47,644 nucleotides of DNA from Lentisphaerota bacterium (GTDB taxonomy: Bacteria; Verrucomicrobiota; Lentisphaeria; Victivallales; UBA1829): positions 1 to 47,644 of the forward strand of contig SUVR01000015.1 of NCBI GenBank assembly GCA_015061915.1. The letters run 5' to 3'. Below, piece by piece: positions 26,946 to 34,327 of the stretch (its first letter is position 1; each line of letters starts with the position of its first letter). The position numbers and the translations under genes are program-made. The notes beneath the pieces are model-generated. The model ran no database searches, was not told the origin of the DNA, and saw only the letters and a program-made list of their open reading frames with translations.

Positions 26946-28604
26946 TTATTTCTCCTTTGTTATGATCAGATCTTTCACACTTCCGCCGGGGGGGATCATA
27001 GGCAGCACAAATTCATCCATATCCAGCTGACAATCCAATACGGTGGGGCGATCCTCCGCCAGATTCTGCAGGGCGGCATGAAGTCCGGCAAGATCGGTTA
27101 TCTTCTTTCCCTCCGCCCCGAACGCTTGCGCCAGAGCGGGGAAGTCCGTTTTCCGTTTCAGCGTGGTCTGAGAGTAATGTTTTTCATAAAACATAGTCTG
27201 CCACTGGCGCACCATTCCGAGGACGCCGTTATTGAAGATCACGATCAGCAGGGGCAGATTTTGCGAGACTGCCGTTGCCAGCTCCTGTAAACACATCCCG
27301 AACGAGCCGTCACCGGTGAAAAGCACGGTCCGTTTCCGGTCGTTTGCGATACAGCCGCCGATGGCTGCGCCGAGCCCGAAGCCCATAGTGCCGAGACCGC
27401 CGGAAGTCAGCAAAGTCCGGGGCAATTTGAACGGGAAATATTGCATGGTCCACATCTGATGCTGTCCCACATCGGTAGCGATGACCGTATCATCGGAGCA
27501 ATAGGAGGCGACCGTTTTCAGCAGGGTCCGCGGCGTCAGAGCCTGTTCCACCGGCAGGGAATCCAGCTTTTTGGCATTGCGGACCGCTTCATCCCAATCC
27601 GGACGGGGCTGAACCGGCAGAACCGCAAGGAGTTTTTTCAAAACATCCTTCACATCACCGCACAATTCGATGTCTGCGGCGGCATTTTTACCGATTTCTG
27701 CGTTATCAATATCCACATGGATGATCTTTTTTCCGTTCCGGTAGCGGGCGACATTGCCGGTGGCACGGTCAGAAAACCGGACGCCCAGCGCCAGGATCAA
27801 ATCGCACTCATCCTGAACACGGGCAGAACTGCGGGAACCGTGCATACCACACATTCCGAGATTCCGTTTATGATCCCGCGGGAGGGCAGTCAACCCCATC
27901 ATACTGAACGCCACGGGCGCAGAAAGACGGTCTGCCAGAAGCGCCAGTTCTTCGCTTGCACCGGAAGCGACGACTCCGCCGCCCGCATAGATCATGGGGC
28001 GTTCTGCTTCATTCAGTGCGGCGAGAGCGTCCGTCAGATCCACTTCCGGCAGCGGCTTGAAGAACAGATCCTGCGGGAAGAATTCCGAATCATCGCAAAG
28101 ATCTGTCTGGATGCTTTTCGGGATATCCACCAGCACGGGACCGGGTCTGCCGGAAACAGCGATTTTGAATGCAGCATCCAGCACGCCGGAAAGCTCCCGG
28201 ACATCGCTGACCGCAAAATTGTGCTTGACGATCTCCTGCGTGATCCCTACGATGTCGACTTCCTGAAAGCTGTCCCGTCCCAACAGGGGAACTGCCACAT
28301 TACCCGTGATGGCAACCAGCGGCACACTGTCCAGATAAGCATTGGCGATCCCGGTCACCAGATTGGTCGCGCCCGGACCGCTGGTGGCGATGACCACACC
28401 CGGTTTGCCGGTCACCCGGGCAAAACCATCCGCCGCATGAGCTGCGTTCTGCTCGTGAGCGCACAACACATGGTTGATGCGGTTGGCGTTCTTGTACAGC
28501 TCATCGTAAATGGGCAGGACTGCACCGCCCGGATAACCGAATACCGTTTGAACACTGTTGCGGCATAATGCCTCAATTACAATGGCTGCTCCTGATCGTT
28601 TCAT
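26946..28604 (-). CDS. ilvB: Acetolactate synthase large (catalytic) subunit
   Basis: A 552-residue TPP enzyme that condenses pyruvate with pyruvate or 2-oxobutanoate. AHEQNAAHAADGFARVTG holds the catalytic Glu51; GDGSFGM followed by NNGVLGM (about 430-458) is the TPP/Mg motif. It is the first structural gene of the operon. Its ATG at 28604 lies 28 bases beyond the second intrinsic terminator of the leader, with AGGAAAG upstream. Expression therefore depends on reading through that hairpin. Confidence 0.95.
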   Translation of the reverse strand: MKRSGAAIVIEALCRNSVQTVFGYPGGAVLPIYDELYKNANRINHVLCAHEQNAAHAADGFARVTGKPGVVIATSGPGATNLVTGIANAYLDSVPLVAITGNVAVPLLGRDSFQEVDIVGITQEIVKHNFAVSDVRELSGVLDAAFKIAVSGRPGPVLVDIPKSIQTDLCDDSEFFPQDLFFKPLPEVDLTDALAALNEAERPMIYAGGGVVASGASEELALLADRLSAPVAFSMMGLTALPRDHKRNLGMCGMHGSRSSARVQDECDLILALGVRFSDRATGNVARYRNGKKIIHVDIDNAEIGKNAAADIELCGDVKDVLKKLLAVLPVQPRPDWDEAVRNAKKLDSLPVEQALTPRTLLKTVASYCSDDTVIATDVGQHQMWTMQYFPFKLPRTLLTSGGLGTMGFGLGAAIGGCIANDRKRTVLFTGDGSFGMCLQELATAVSQNLPLLIVIFNNGVLGMVRQWQTMFYEKHYSQTTLKRKTDFPALAQAFGAEGKKITDLAGLHAALQNLAEDRPTVLDCQLDMDEFVLPMIPPGGSVKDLIITKEK

Positions 28605-28632
28605 TTTTCTGTTTGCTTTCCTGTTGTTGATA

Positions 28633-28665
28633 ATAAAAAAGCCCCACCGGTTTTCCGGCAGGGCT
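28633..28665 (-). terminator. Second leader terminator (T2) directly before ilvB
   Basis: Read leftward, AGCCCTGCCGG (28665-28655) pairs with CCGGTGGGGCT (28650-28640) around AAAA, followed by TTTTTT (28639-28634). A strong intrinsic terminator between a promoter and the first structural gene fits an attenuator. The stop codon of the second leader peptide lies 28 bases upstream. Confidence 0.85.
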
Positions 28666-28693
28666 CGTTGAATTTTCTTCTTTGCTTCTGTTT

Positions 28694-28897
28694 TTATACC
28701 ATGCCGGGCGATTCAATCGGGATAATAATAATCTGAATGAGAATCACAAAAATAATGAGGGCAAGGACGGAGACCGGAGTAAGAAGGAGGGCAGAGGAAG
28801 AGACAACAGCAGAAGAAACGGACACGCTCTGTGCCGCTTTCTGATTTTTATTTTCTCTGATCATCTTCTTCATCATCTTCAAACCCCAAATTGCCAT
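28694..28897 (-). CDS. Second branched-chain-rich leader peptide (LP2)
   Basis: A 67-codon reading frame whose last third is packed with Ile, Leu and Val: SALLLTPVSVLALIIFV then ILIQIIIIPIESPGMV. Such a run just before an intrinsic terminator resembles the IlvL and IvbL leader peptides of enterobacteria. The chosen ATG at 28897 is preceded by GGAGAGG at a distance of 11, which is the 3' arm of the first terminator, so folding of T1 could hide its ribosome site. Later ATGs (28876, 28873, 28864) give shorter versions. A small membrane protein is the alternative. Confidence 0.6.
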   Translation of the reverse strand: MAIWGLKMMKKMIRENKNQKAAQSVSVSSAVVSSSALLLTPVSVLALIIFVILIQIIIIPIESPGMV

Positions 28898-28900
28898 AAA

Positions 28901-28937
28901 CAAAAAAACCTCTCCGGGCTGACTGCCTTGGAGAGGT
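28901..28937 (-). terminator. First leader terminator (T1)
   Basis: Read leftward, ACCTCTCC (28937-28930) pairs with GGAGAGGT (28915-28908), with an inner GGC/GCC pair around a small loop, followed by seven T. It lies after the first leader peptide and before the second. Its 3' arm is the probable Shine-Dalgarno of the second peptide. Confidence 0.85.
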
Positions 28938-28965
28938 CTCAAAAATCTTTTCCGATTCAGTAATC

Positions 28966-29055
28966 TCAACAACAGCAACCAGCCATCCCGCAGCCGATAA
29001 TTACGGCGACGGTAATAAGAATAATGCTGTTAATGTTGTTGAAAAACTGTTTCAT
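28966..29055 (-). CDS. First branched-chain-rich leader peptide (LP1)
   Basis: A 29-residue peptide starting MKQFFNNINSIILITVAVII and ending GCGMAGCCC before TGA. Ile, Leu and Val make up nine of the residues between 8 and 20, and three Cys codons precede the stop. ATG at 29055 follows GAGAAG and lies 27 bases after the predicted transcription start. Stop lies 28 bases before T1. Leader-peptide function is inferred from composition and position; a cysteine-sensing role is possible. Confidence 0.7.
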   Translation of the reverse strand: MKQFFNNINSIILITVAVIIGCGMAGCCC

Positions 29056-29088
29056 TTTTCTTCTCGTAATTTTGTTTTCGTTGCAACT

Positions 29089-29117
29089 AATATACCATGT
29101 TCCCGAAAATTTGTCAA
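29089..29117 (-). promoter_or_regulatory. Strong sigma70 promoter of the ilv operon
   Basis: Read leftward, TTGACA (29117-29112) and TATATT (29094-29089) are separated by exactly 17 bp. The -35 is a perfect match and the -10 is preceded by TGG. It would start near 29082, some 480 bases before ilvB, leaving room for the two leader modules. Confidence 0.85.
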
Positions 29118-29175
29118 GTCAAAAAAGCAAAAAAAATTCAATTTTTTGTGCGTAGAAACACTTTATCCTTTAAAA

Positions 29176-29189
29176 AGAAAGCGCTTGCA
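29176..29189. promoter_or_regulatory. Cre-like palindromic site upstream of the ilv promoter
   Basis: AGAAAGCGCTTGCA matches 13 of 14 positions of the cre consensus (WGWAARCGYTWWCA) bound by LacI/GalR-type proteins in Firmicutes. It lies about 60 bp upstream of the ilv -35. No CcpA would be expected in this phylum, so it may be the site of a LacI-type regulator, or chance. Confidence 0.3.
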
Positions 29190-29215
29190 ATACGGGCTGA
29201 AAACAAGCTGTTTTT

Positions 29216-29266
29216 TTATTTCTTTTTCAGCAGTTCCTTCAGATATTTCACGTATTTTTTGTCACC
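29216..29266 (-). pseudogene. Detached 3' end of a thioredoxin-like gene
   Basis: This 51-bp segment would encode GDKKYVKYLKELLKKK and a stop, and differs at only three of 51 positions from the last codons of the thioredoxin-like gene at 31872-31922. No rest of the gene is present. Both copies point the same way and flank the FAD oxidoreductase gene, so this looks like the trace of a tandem duplication or of insertion of the FAD gene. Confidence 0.8.
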
Positions 29267-29309
29267 TCATTTTTTGCTCTGCGATCGGTCTGAAACATCT
29301 CCATTGCTT

Positions 29310-31856
29310 TCAGAGAGCTTTGAAAGATGCGTTTTTACGGTCATTTTCCTTGACGTAATTTTGCCACAGGAATTTTTCGTGATGATCCAGCGGCATGTTT
29401 TTTACTGCATCGGTGATACTGTGCTTGATGTTCCAACGATCCAGTGCCAAAGCGATGTGCATCCTGAGCAAGCCGTCTGAACGGCGCAGGGGCGCACCAT
29501 CGCCTTTCAACTGCTCGATCATCTGCCAGGAGGTATCTTGAGCTTTAGCAAGCAGTTTTGTGCCGATTTTCTGTCGCACTTTCCAGTGGGCATCGGCAAT
29601 TTTTATCAGCGCCATTACCGTATGACCGAAAAACTTTTCGCAATCCCAATCATCCAGATTCATCATCATCAAATCAACCGCTTCCGTGCGCCGTAATTTT
29701 CCCAGCAGATAAGTTGCTGCGATCCGGCGAGTTGCAGAAAAACGCAAGTTTTCATTGACAGGAGCGATATCGGAATTTTTCAGTATTTCAAGCAGTTGCG
29801 GTACAGATCTTGTATCCCCTGCCAGAGCCAGTGCAAGTGCTGCATTGATTTCTTCAGGCGATTTTTCCGGAGCGGTCTGCAAGATCTTCCATGCGAGATC
29901 CGTTTTGCTCTGCTGTTTCACATTCCAAATGGCGAGGGCAGGATTTTTTCCTGACAATCCTGCAGCGATCTCCTCATCGCTTGCAGAGTGCCAGACGGCA
30001 TTGATATCGCCATCGGGTATCAGCTTTTTCACGCGGACACCGGGATTTTCCGGCAACAGGTGTTTGATGCCGGCAAACTCAATTTCATGGGGCAGGATCT
30101 TTCGTTTTTGCGCCTCCACCGCCAAATTTCCAGCCAACTCTCCGGCGGCAGTCATCAAGGCAATCATCCTCAATGCGCATCCCAGATCATGATCCACTCC
30201 CAGGTGTCGTGCTGCAGCAATCACGCCATAGACTTTTTCCGGAAAAAGCAGATCTATGGGAACGGGGATGGAAACGCGGATCTCCCAGCAGGAGGCAGCA
30301 ATGGTCCAATCCTGATAATCTTCGCTCTCCAAAAAGAGGTCCTGTGCATGGGTATCCAGGTTGGAGATGACATGGAAAAATGCTTCGCCGTGTTGACCTT
30401 TTCCCGCAAAAAAATCCTTGAGTGTATAGGGAGTAACGGGTTTGATCCGCATTCCTTCCCGCACACCGGGATTATCGGAAAGCTGTATGCAGAGCCGTCC
30501 GGTACGAAAATCATCCTGCAAATGCAATCCAGTGCTGTAAAGAAAACTTTTGGAAAAATCTTCCAGATCGTATTGCGCCACCCGCCCGGCATCAAAGTTC
30601 TGCACATAAAGGTATTTTCCGCTGATCTTGCCCATGCTGTTGGTGTAACTGTTGAACTCCCGGTCATACATCCGACCGTAAGTCAGAGGCGCGTTTGCCA
30701 TAGTACAGAGTACGGCATCGGCAGTGGAATCAATAAAAGTGTATGCAGATACCTTGATGAGTTTTCCAGAATGGTTGCGATATATTACAGCAGAAACCCG
30801 CTCGCCGGATTTTTCCACGCTGGCAACAGCTGCGCCGTATTCTAAAGTTACTCCGGCAGAACGGGCGGCATTTTCCAACTCCAACTTCAGACTTTCACTC
30901 ATAGAGTGATAGCCGGAATATTTTTCGGAATTATCCTGTAAAACTTTGGCAAGTCCCCCCACATCCTGAATGTACGACCGGGCAACAAAGCCCCCCGTCC
31001 AGACGCCGCCGGGGTAGAAGTTTTTTTCGATTGCCAATACCTTTGCGCCCCGTCTGGCTGCGGTGATGGCAGCAATGATCCCGGCGGTCCCCAGTCCCGC
31101 GACCACGCAATCAAATTCACAATTTTCCGGAGCGGGGGTATCAGGAATTTCGGTGTATTTGTATTGCTTCTGCAATCCTGCATCCAAAGCAGCACAGGAA
31201 TTGTCAAAAATCCGGCAACTGATACGGGAGGCAGACCAGATCATTTGCGCTGCCGCCAATTCTGCCGGGCGTTCTGCCCAACATTTCTGTAAATTCTGCC
31301 GGACAAGATCCGGTGTATCAGCGGCATCGCAGGGCATTTCCAGCGTATAGATTTTTTCTGTCGGCGTGCGGAACAACTCAAACACGCCATACTTGCCTTC
31401 TGCAAGGGTATTTTCAGAAAAAACGGCTGCCGTAAAGCATTTTTCACCCGTTTGCCCCCGTGCATCGATCACTTTTTCTGCCTGAATACGGATCTCACTG
31501 CCGCCCCAGTCAATGAAGGTATAAATGTTACCGGATTTACGGATAAATTCCAGTCCGAGCAAAGGCTGGATGTGGTGCGACAGACACCATTTCGCCAGCA
31601 CCGGAGCCAGCGCCGCCGGTAAAATCCGGTCATTTTCCAACGCATGGCGGGCAATCAGTTCCCTGCGCAAATCTTCCGCCCCGGAACAGGTCAAAGGCTC
31701 TGACCAGTTTTTCCCCTGCAAAAAAGCAAAAGCGTAATCACTGCCGACCGAAACAGAACTCTCCACCACCAACGAATTTTTAAGAACCGCCGCCAAACCG
31801 CAACCGTAAAATGTTGCGCCTAAAATAAGGGTGTCAATGGAATAATTGACTTTCAT
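29310..31856 (-). CDS. FAD-dependent oxidoreductase with C-terminal HEAT-like region
   Basis: An 848-residue protein. The N-terminal 240 residues begin with DTLILGATFYGCGLAAVLKN, a degenerate nucleotide-binding motif. A second, canonical FAD motif follows: VVAGLGTAGIIAAITAARRG near residue 250, then EKNFYPGGVWTGG and HLGVDHDLGCALRMIALM near 560. This fits the FAD_oxidored family (PF12831) with fumarate-reductase-like fold. The C-terminal 200 residues contain helical HEAT-like repeats. No signal peptide is present. It starts 15 bp after the thioredoxin-like gene stop, so both probably share a transcript. Substrate is unknown; electron exchange with the thioredoxin-fold partner is possible. Confidence 0.82.
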   Translation of the reverse strand: MKVNYSIDTLILGATFYGCGLAAVLKNSLVVESSVSVGSDYAFAFLQGKNWSEPLTCSGAEDLRRELIARHALENDRILPAALAPVLAKWCLSHHIQPLLGLEFIRKSGNIYTFIDWGGSEIRIQAEKVIDARGQTGEKCFTAAVFSENTLAEGKYGVFELFRTPTEKIYTLEMPCDAADTPDLVRQNLQKCWAERPAELAAAQMIWSASRISCRIFDNSCAALDAGLQKQYKYTEIPDTPAPENCEFDCVVAGLGTAGIIAAITAARRGAKVLAIEKNFYPGGVWTGGFVARSYIQDVGGLAKVLQDNSEKYSGYHSMSESLKLELENAARSAGVTLEYGAAVASVEKSGERVSAVIYRNHSGKLIKVSAYTFIDSTADAVLCTMANAPLTYGRMYDREFNSYTNSMGKISGKYLYVQNFDAGRVAQYDLEDFSKSFLYSTGLHLQDDFRTGRLCIQLSDNPGVREGMRIKPVTPYTLKDFFAGKGQHGEAFFHVISNLDTHAQDLFLESEDYQDWTIAASCWEIRVSIPVPIDLLFPEKVYGVIAAARHLGVDHDLGCALRMIALMTAAGELAGNLAVEAQKRKILPHEIEFAGIKHLLPENPGVRVKKLIPDGDINAVWHSASDEEIAAGLSGKNPALAIWNVKQQSKTDLAWKILQTAPEKSPEEINAALALALAGDTRSVPQLLEILKNSDIAPVNENLRFSATRRIAATYLLGKLRRTEAVDLMMMNLDDWDCEKFFGHTVMALIKIADAHWKVRQKIGTKLLAKAQDTSWQMIEQLKGDGAPLRRSDGLLRMHIALALDRWNIKHSITDAVKNMPLDHHEKFLWQNYVKENDRKNASFKAL

Positions 31857-31871
31857 TGTAAAATCTGTTTT

Positions 31872-32378
31872 TTACTTCTTTTTCAGCAGCTCCTTCAGAT
31901 ATTTCACGTATTTTTTATCACCGCCGGGACGATAGCCGGTCCGGGCGATCTCCTTACCTTCGGCATCCACGATCACGATAGTGGGGAAGCCGCGGATCCC
32001 GAATTTCTGCGCCAATTCCATGTTCTGCTTCTGTTGTGCTTCTGAAATCTTTTTTCTTTGCGGGAAGTCCAGTTTCAGAAGGACCAGATCATTTTTTGCA
32101 TACCTGATAAATTCTTTCTGCGTAAAAACTTCCCGATCCAGCTTGATACACCATCCGCACCAGTCCGAGCCGGTAAAATCAATAAAAACAGGGCGTTTGA
32201 GCGACTTTGCGGCGGCAAGCGCTTCCGTATAATTTTCCAGCCAGTCGCCCTGTTTGACTTTGGTGATCACAGCCGCTTCCGCAGTCTGTTTTGCTGCAGC
32301 TTCTTCCGCCGCCTGCATCTGGAATCCGGCACCGAAAGTCAGTGCCCCGAAAAGGATTGAAACGATCAATTTTTTCAT
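31872..32378 (-). CDS. Exported thioredoxin-fold protein
   Basis: A 168-residue protein with a Sec signal peptide (about 1-23, MKKLIVSILFGALTFGAGFQ) and an alpha-rich linker, followed by a thioredoxin domain with SDWCGWCIKLDREVF; the redox pair is Cys74-Gly-Trp-Cys77. GIRGFPTIVIVDAEGKEI supplies the cis-proline loop. The type resembles DsbD-gamma or thioredoxin_7 proteins acting on exported disulfides. CAGGAGAA precedes the start. A nearly identical copy of its last 17 codons lies at 29216-29266. Confidence 0.88.
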   Translation of the reverse strand: MKKLIVSILFGALTFGAGFQMQAAEEAAAKQTAEAAVITKVKQGDWLENYTEALAAAKSLKRPVFIDFTGSDWCGWCIKLDREVFTQKEFIRYAKNDLVLLKLDFPQRKKISEAQQKQNMELAQKFGIRGFPTIVIVDAEGKEIARTGYRPGGDKKYVKYLKELLKKK

Positions 32379-32456
32379 ACATTTTCTCCTGTTTTTCGTG
32401 TTTTATAAAATGCGCTGCACTTCCATAAGGAGTATAGACAGCAAAAAATTCCGTTC

Positions 32457-33275
32457 TCACTCCGGCAGATCATCCATAAGACAGACAATGCCGAAATTTT
32501 CCGCCAGGATCTTCTGTAAAGCGGTCTGATCGGGGATCGGAGTCCGTTCACACGTATTGTCGCAACTCTTCCGGATGCAGAAAGTGCGATGGGTTTCCGG
32601 GGGGACAGGCGCCTCGATGCTGTACTGAAATTCATCCGTCAGACGGTGCATCATGAATTTGGACCGGAACGGGGAGGAAGGCTCCCGGCTGCAATAGTAA
32701 TTCACATAGTTGAAGTCCTGCGGGAAATGGGGATCTTCCGTGAAGGAGAAGTAGTTGACAAATCCTTCCGCTGTTTCCGTCTGGACAACGATCCCCAGAT
32801 GAGCGTCACGGATCAGCCGGTAACGCCGGACATTCCGCTGTTGGGGCGTATTGAATTCAAAATCCAGCGGAGTTGTGGGGCAGAGACATCCCACGCCCGC
32901 ATCGACAACAAACACGCCCTCCGGACAAGTCACTTTCAACACCCGGTGGCGGCGCATAGGGATGGGATCGCTTTCCCCGAAATGCCAGCGGGCGAAATAT
33001 TCGGCGACCTCATAACCGAGACTGCGCAGCAGTTCCGCGAACAGCCCGTTCAACTCGAAACAATATCCTCCCATACGTTTCAGTACGATCTTTTCAAAGA
33101 GCGCCTCCGTGCAGAGCGGTGGCTCCTGCTTTGTCTGATAAATCGTCAGATTGGTATAGGGAACAGCGGCGAGATGTCCCTTTTGAAGACGGAAGAGATT
33201 TCCTTTGGAAACGGTGCGGGAGTCTGCACAGCCAATCCGTTCCAGGTACGCAGTGATCTGATTTTCGTTGAGCAT
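32457..33275 (-). CDS. Arylamine N-acetyltransferase
   Basis: A 272-residue NAT-family enzyme transferring acetyl from acetyl-CoA to arylamines or hydroxylamines. The catalytic triad is visible: Cys72 in RMGGYCFELNGLF, His110 in MRRHRVLKV and Asp125 in VVDAGVG. The start at 33275 (MLNENQITAYLERIG) has AGGAG eight bases upstream and fits the family start; a longer frame to 33386 would add unrelated residues. Length is typical. It appears to be a single gene with no clear terminator and without functional link to neighbours. Confidence 0.92.
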   Translation of the reverse strand: MLNENQITAYLERIGCADSRTVSKGNLFRLQKGHLAAVPYTNLTIYQTKQEPPLCTEALFEKIVLKRMGGYCFELNGLFAELLRSLGYEVAEYFARWHFGESDPIPMRRHRVLKVTCPEGVFVVDAGVGCLCPTTPLDFEFNTPQQRNVRRYRLIRDAHLGIVVQTETAEGFVNYFSFTEDPHFPQDFNYVNYYCSREPSSPFRSKFMMHRLTDEFQYSIEAPVPPETHRTFCIRKSCDNTCERTPIPDQTALQKILAENFGIVCLMDDLPE

Positions 33276-33354
33276 AATTTTCTCCTGTATAATGTCTTTA
33301 TTCAGCACTAATATATCAGGAGTAGAAAAGAAATCAAGGCAGTACAATTTTTTT

Positions 33355-33396
33355 GTACAAAAAAACCGGAGTGCTGCAAAGGGCAACAGCTCCGGT
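33355..33396 (-). terminator. Terminator of the small membrane-protein gene
   Basis: Read leftward, AACCGGAGCTG pairs with CAG..CTCCGGTT (two unpaired bases) around a loop of about ten, followed by TTTTTTT (33360-33354). It lies 24 bases after the stop at 33420. Confidence 0.85.
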
Positions 33397-33419
33397 TCGG
33401 TTCAATCAGTAAGAAATTC

Positions 33420-33884
33420 TTACTTTGTCATCGCGGCGGGAAATGCAAAAACGGTAGATTTTCCGCCATCACGGATCACAATGATGGTGTATTTGACTTT
33501 TTTGTCTTTCTTTGTGATAACATCCCCTTCAAACTTGAAGGCTTCGCCTTTCATGCCGTTCATTTCTTTTTCGTCTGCTTCCTTCAGGAAGACGACATTT
33601 TCAATGGCTTTTGCATTTGCCATTTTCACTGCCTTATCCATTTCACTCTGCGTCATGGAAGGCGTACCGCCGCCCAGAACCAGCACCAGGATCAGGACCA
33701 CGATCAGGGCAAGAACACCGGCAGCGATCATTTTGAATTTTTTGCTTTTCACATCGACTTTTCCGCCGAGTTTTTCATTGATCTGATCCAGCGGCAGTTT
33801 GTTGTACAGCTCATCGGCTTTGTTCAGCGCCTGGGCTTTGACTTCTGCTGCTTTTTCCTTGGCTTCGTTGACTTTTTCGTTCAT
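33420..33884 (-). CDS. Small single-span membrane protein of unknown function
   Basis: A 154-residue protein with start at 33884 (MNEKVNEAKEKAAEVKAQAL) preceded by AGAAAGGAAA. Residues 1-50 form a charged, probably coiled helix, followed by one membrane segment (about 53-72, MIAAGVLALIVVLILVLVLG) and a C-terminal soluble domain of about 80 residues (EAFKFEGDVITKKDKKVKYT, FAFPAAMTK). The topology suggests a cytoplasmic N-terminus and a periplasmic domain. No family is recognised. It is transcribed from a good promoter 280 bp upstream, with a long, structured leader, and ends at its own terminator. Confidence 0.78.
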   Translation of the reverse strand: MNEKVNEAKEKAAEVKAQALNKADELYNKLPLDQINEKLGGKVDVKSKKFKMIAAGVLALIVVLILVLVLGGGTPSMTQSEMDKAVKMANAKAIENVVFLKEADEKEMNGMKGEAFKFEGDVITKKDKKVKYTIIVIRDGGKSTVFAFPAAMTK

Positions 33885-33961
33885 GTTTTTTTCCTTTCTG
33901 TTTTGGAGTTTATGATTGAATGAAAAAGGGTTGTTCCGGGTGCAAAAAAAGACGTACTCCA

Positions 33962-34092
33962 CAGCACGCTCCGGAGGTACGCCAATACCCGCAAAAACCA
34001 TGCAAGCAGAATACGTCCGCATATACAGACGCACCCTTCACGCAACTGGTTTCTGCTCTTTGATTTTGGCGTTTTCCGGAGCAAACCTGCTG
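33962..34092 (-). ncRNA. Candidate structured RNA in the long leader
   Basis: The transcript from the promoter at 34167-34195 carries a 131-nt region that folds into one rod: CAGCA with TGCTG, GCTCCGGA with TCCGGAGC, CGCCAA with TTGGCG, AGCAGAA with TTCTGCT, and an apical GCGTCTG/CGGACGT hairpin. The arms are separated by internal loops. It could be a cis-regulatory element of the downstream gene or an independent small RNA; the rod shape resembles 6S RNA only in outline. The rest of 33885-34327 shows no gene. Confidence 0.5.
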
Positions 34093-34166
34093 AAAAGACT
34101 GCAATTTCAACTTTTTATTCGTTTATTTTCTGTTTTCACTTCTCCTTCGTTAAAAAATACGGGGAG

Positions 34167-34195
34167 AATATACCACAGTTGAAAAGAAAAGTCAA
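34167..34195 (-). promoter_or_regulatory. Sigma70 promoter with a long leader
   Basis: Read leftward, TTGACT (34195-34190) and TATATT (34172-34167) are separated by 17 bp; the -10 is preceded by TGG exactly as in the ilv promoter. The transcript would start near 34160, some 276 nt before the start codon at 33884. Confidence 0.75.
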
Positions 34196-34327
34196 GTTGC
34201 AGATCTGCCTGCATGGCAAAAAAATATAAAAATGACAAACAGCAATAACTCAAAAAATTTTGCGTCTGCATATTATTCGCAGCACAGAACTGTTTTTTGT
34301 CGCGGTTTTTCAAAAAAAATGAAAGAA

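Noticed and set aside
28682-28963. A plus-strand gene over the ilv leader
   Set aside because: Low complexity and antisense to the leader peptides and terminators, with no good start signals.
33962-34092. Assignment of the structured leader as 6S RNA
   Set aside because: The rod shape fits only loosely; it lies about 70 nt inside a transcript, and no conserved 6S bubble was found.
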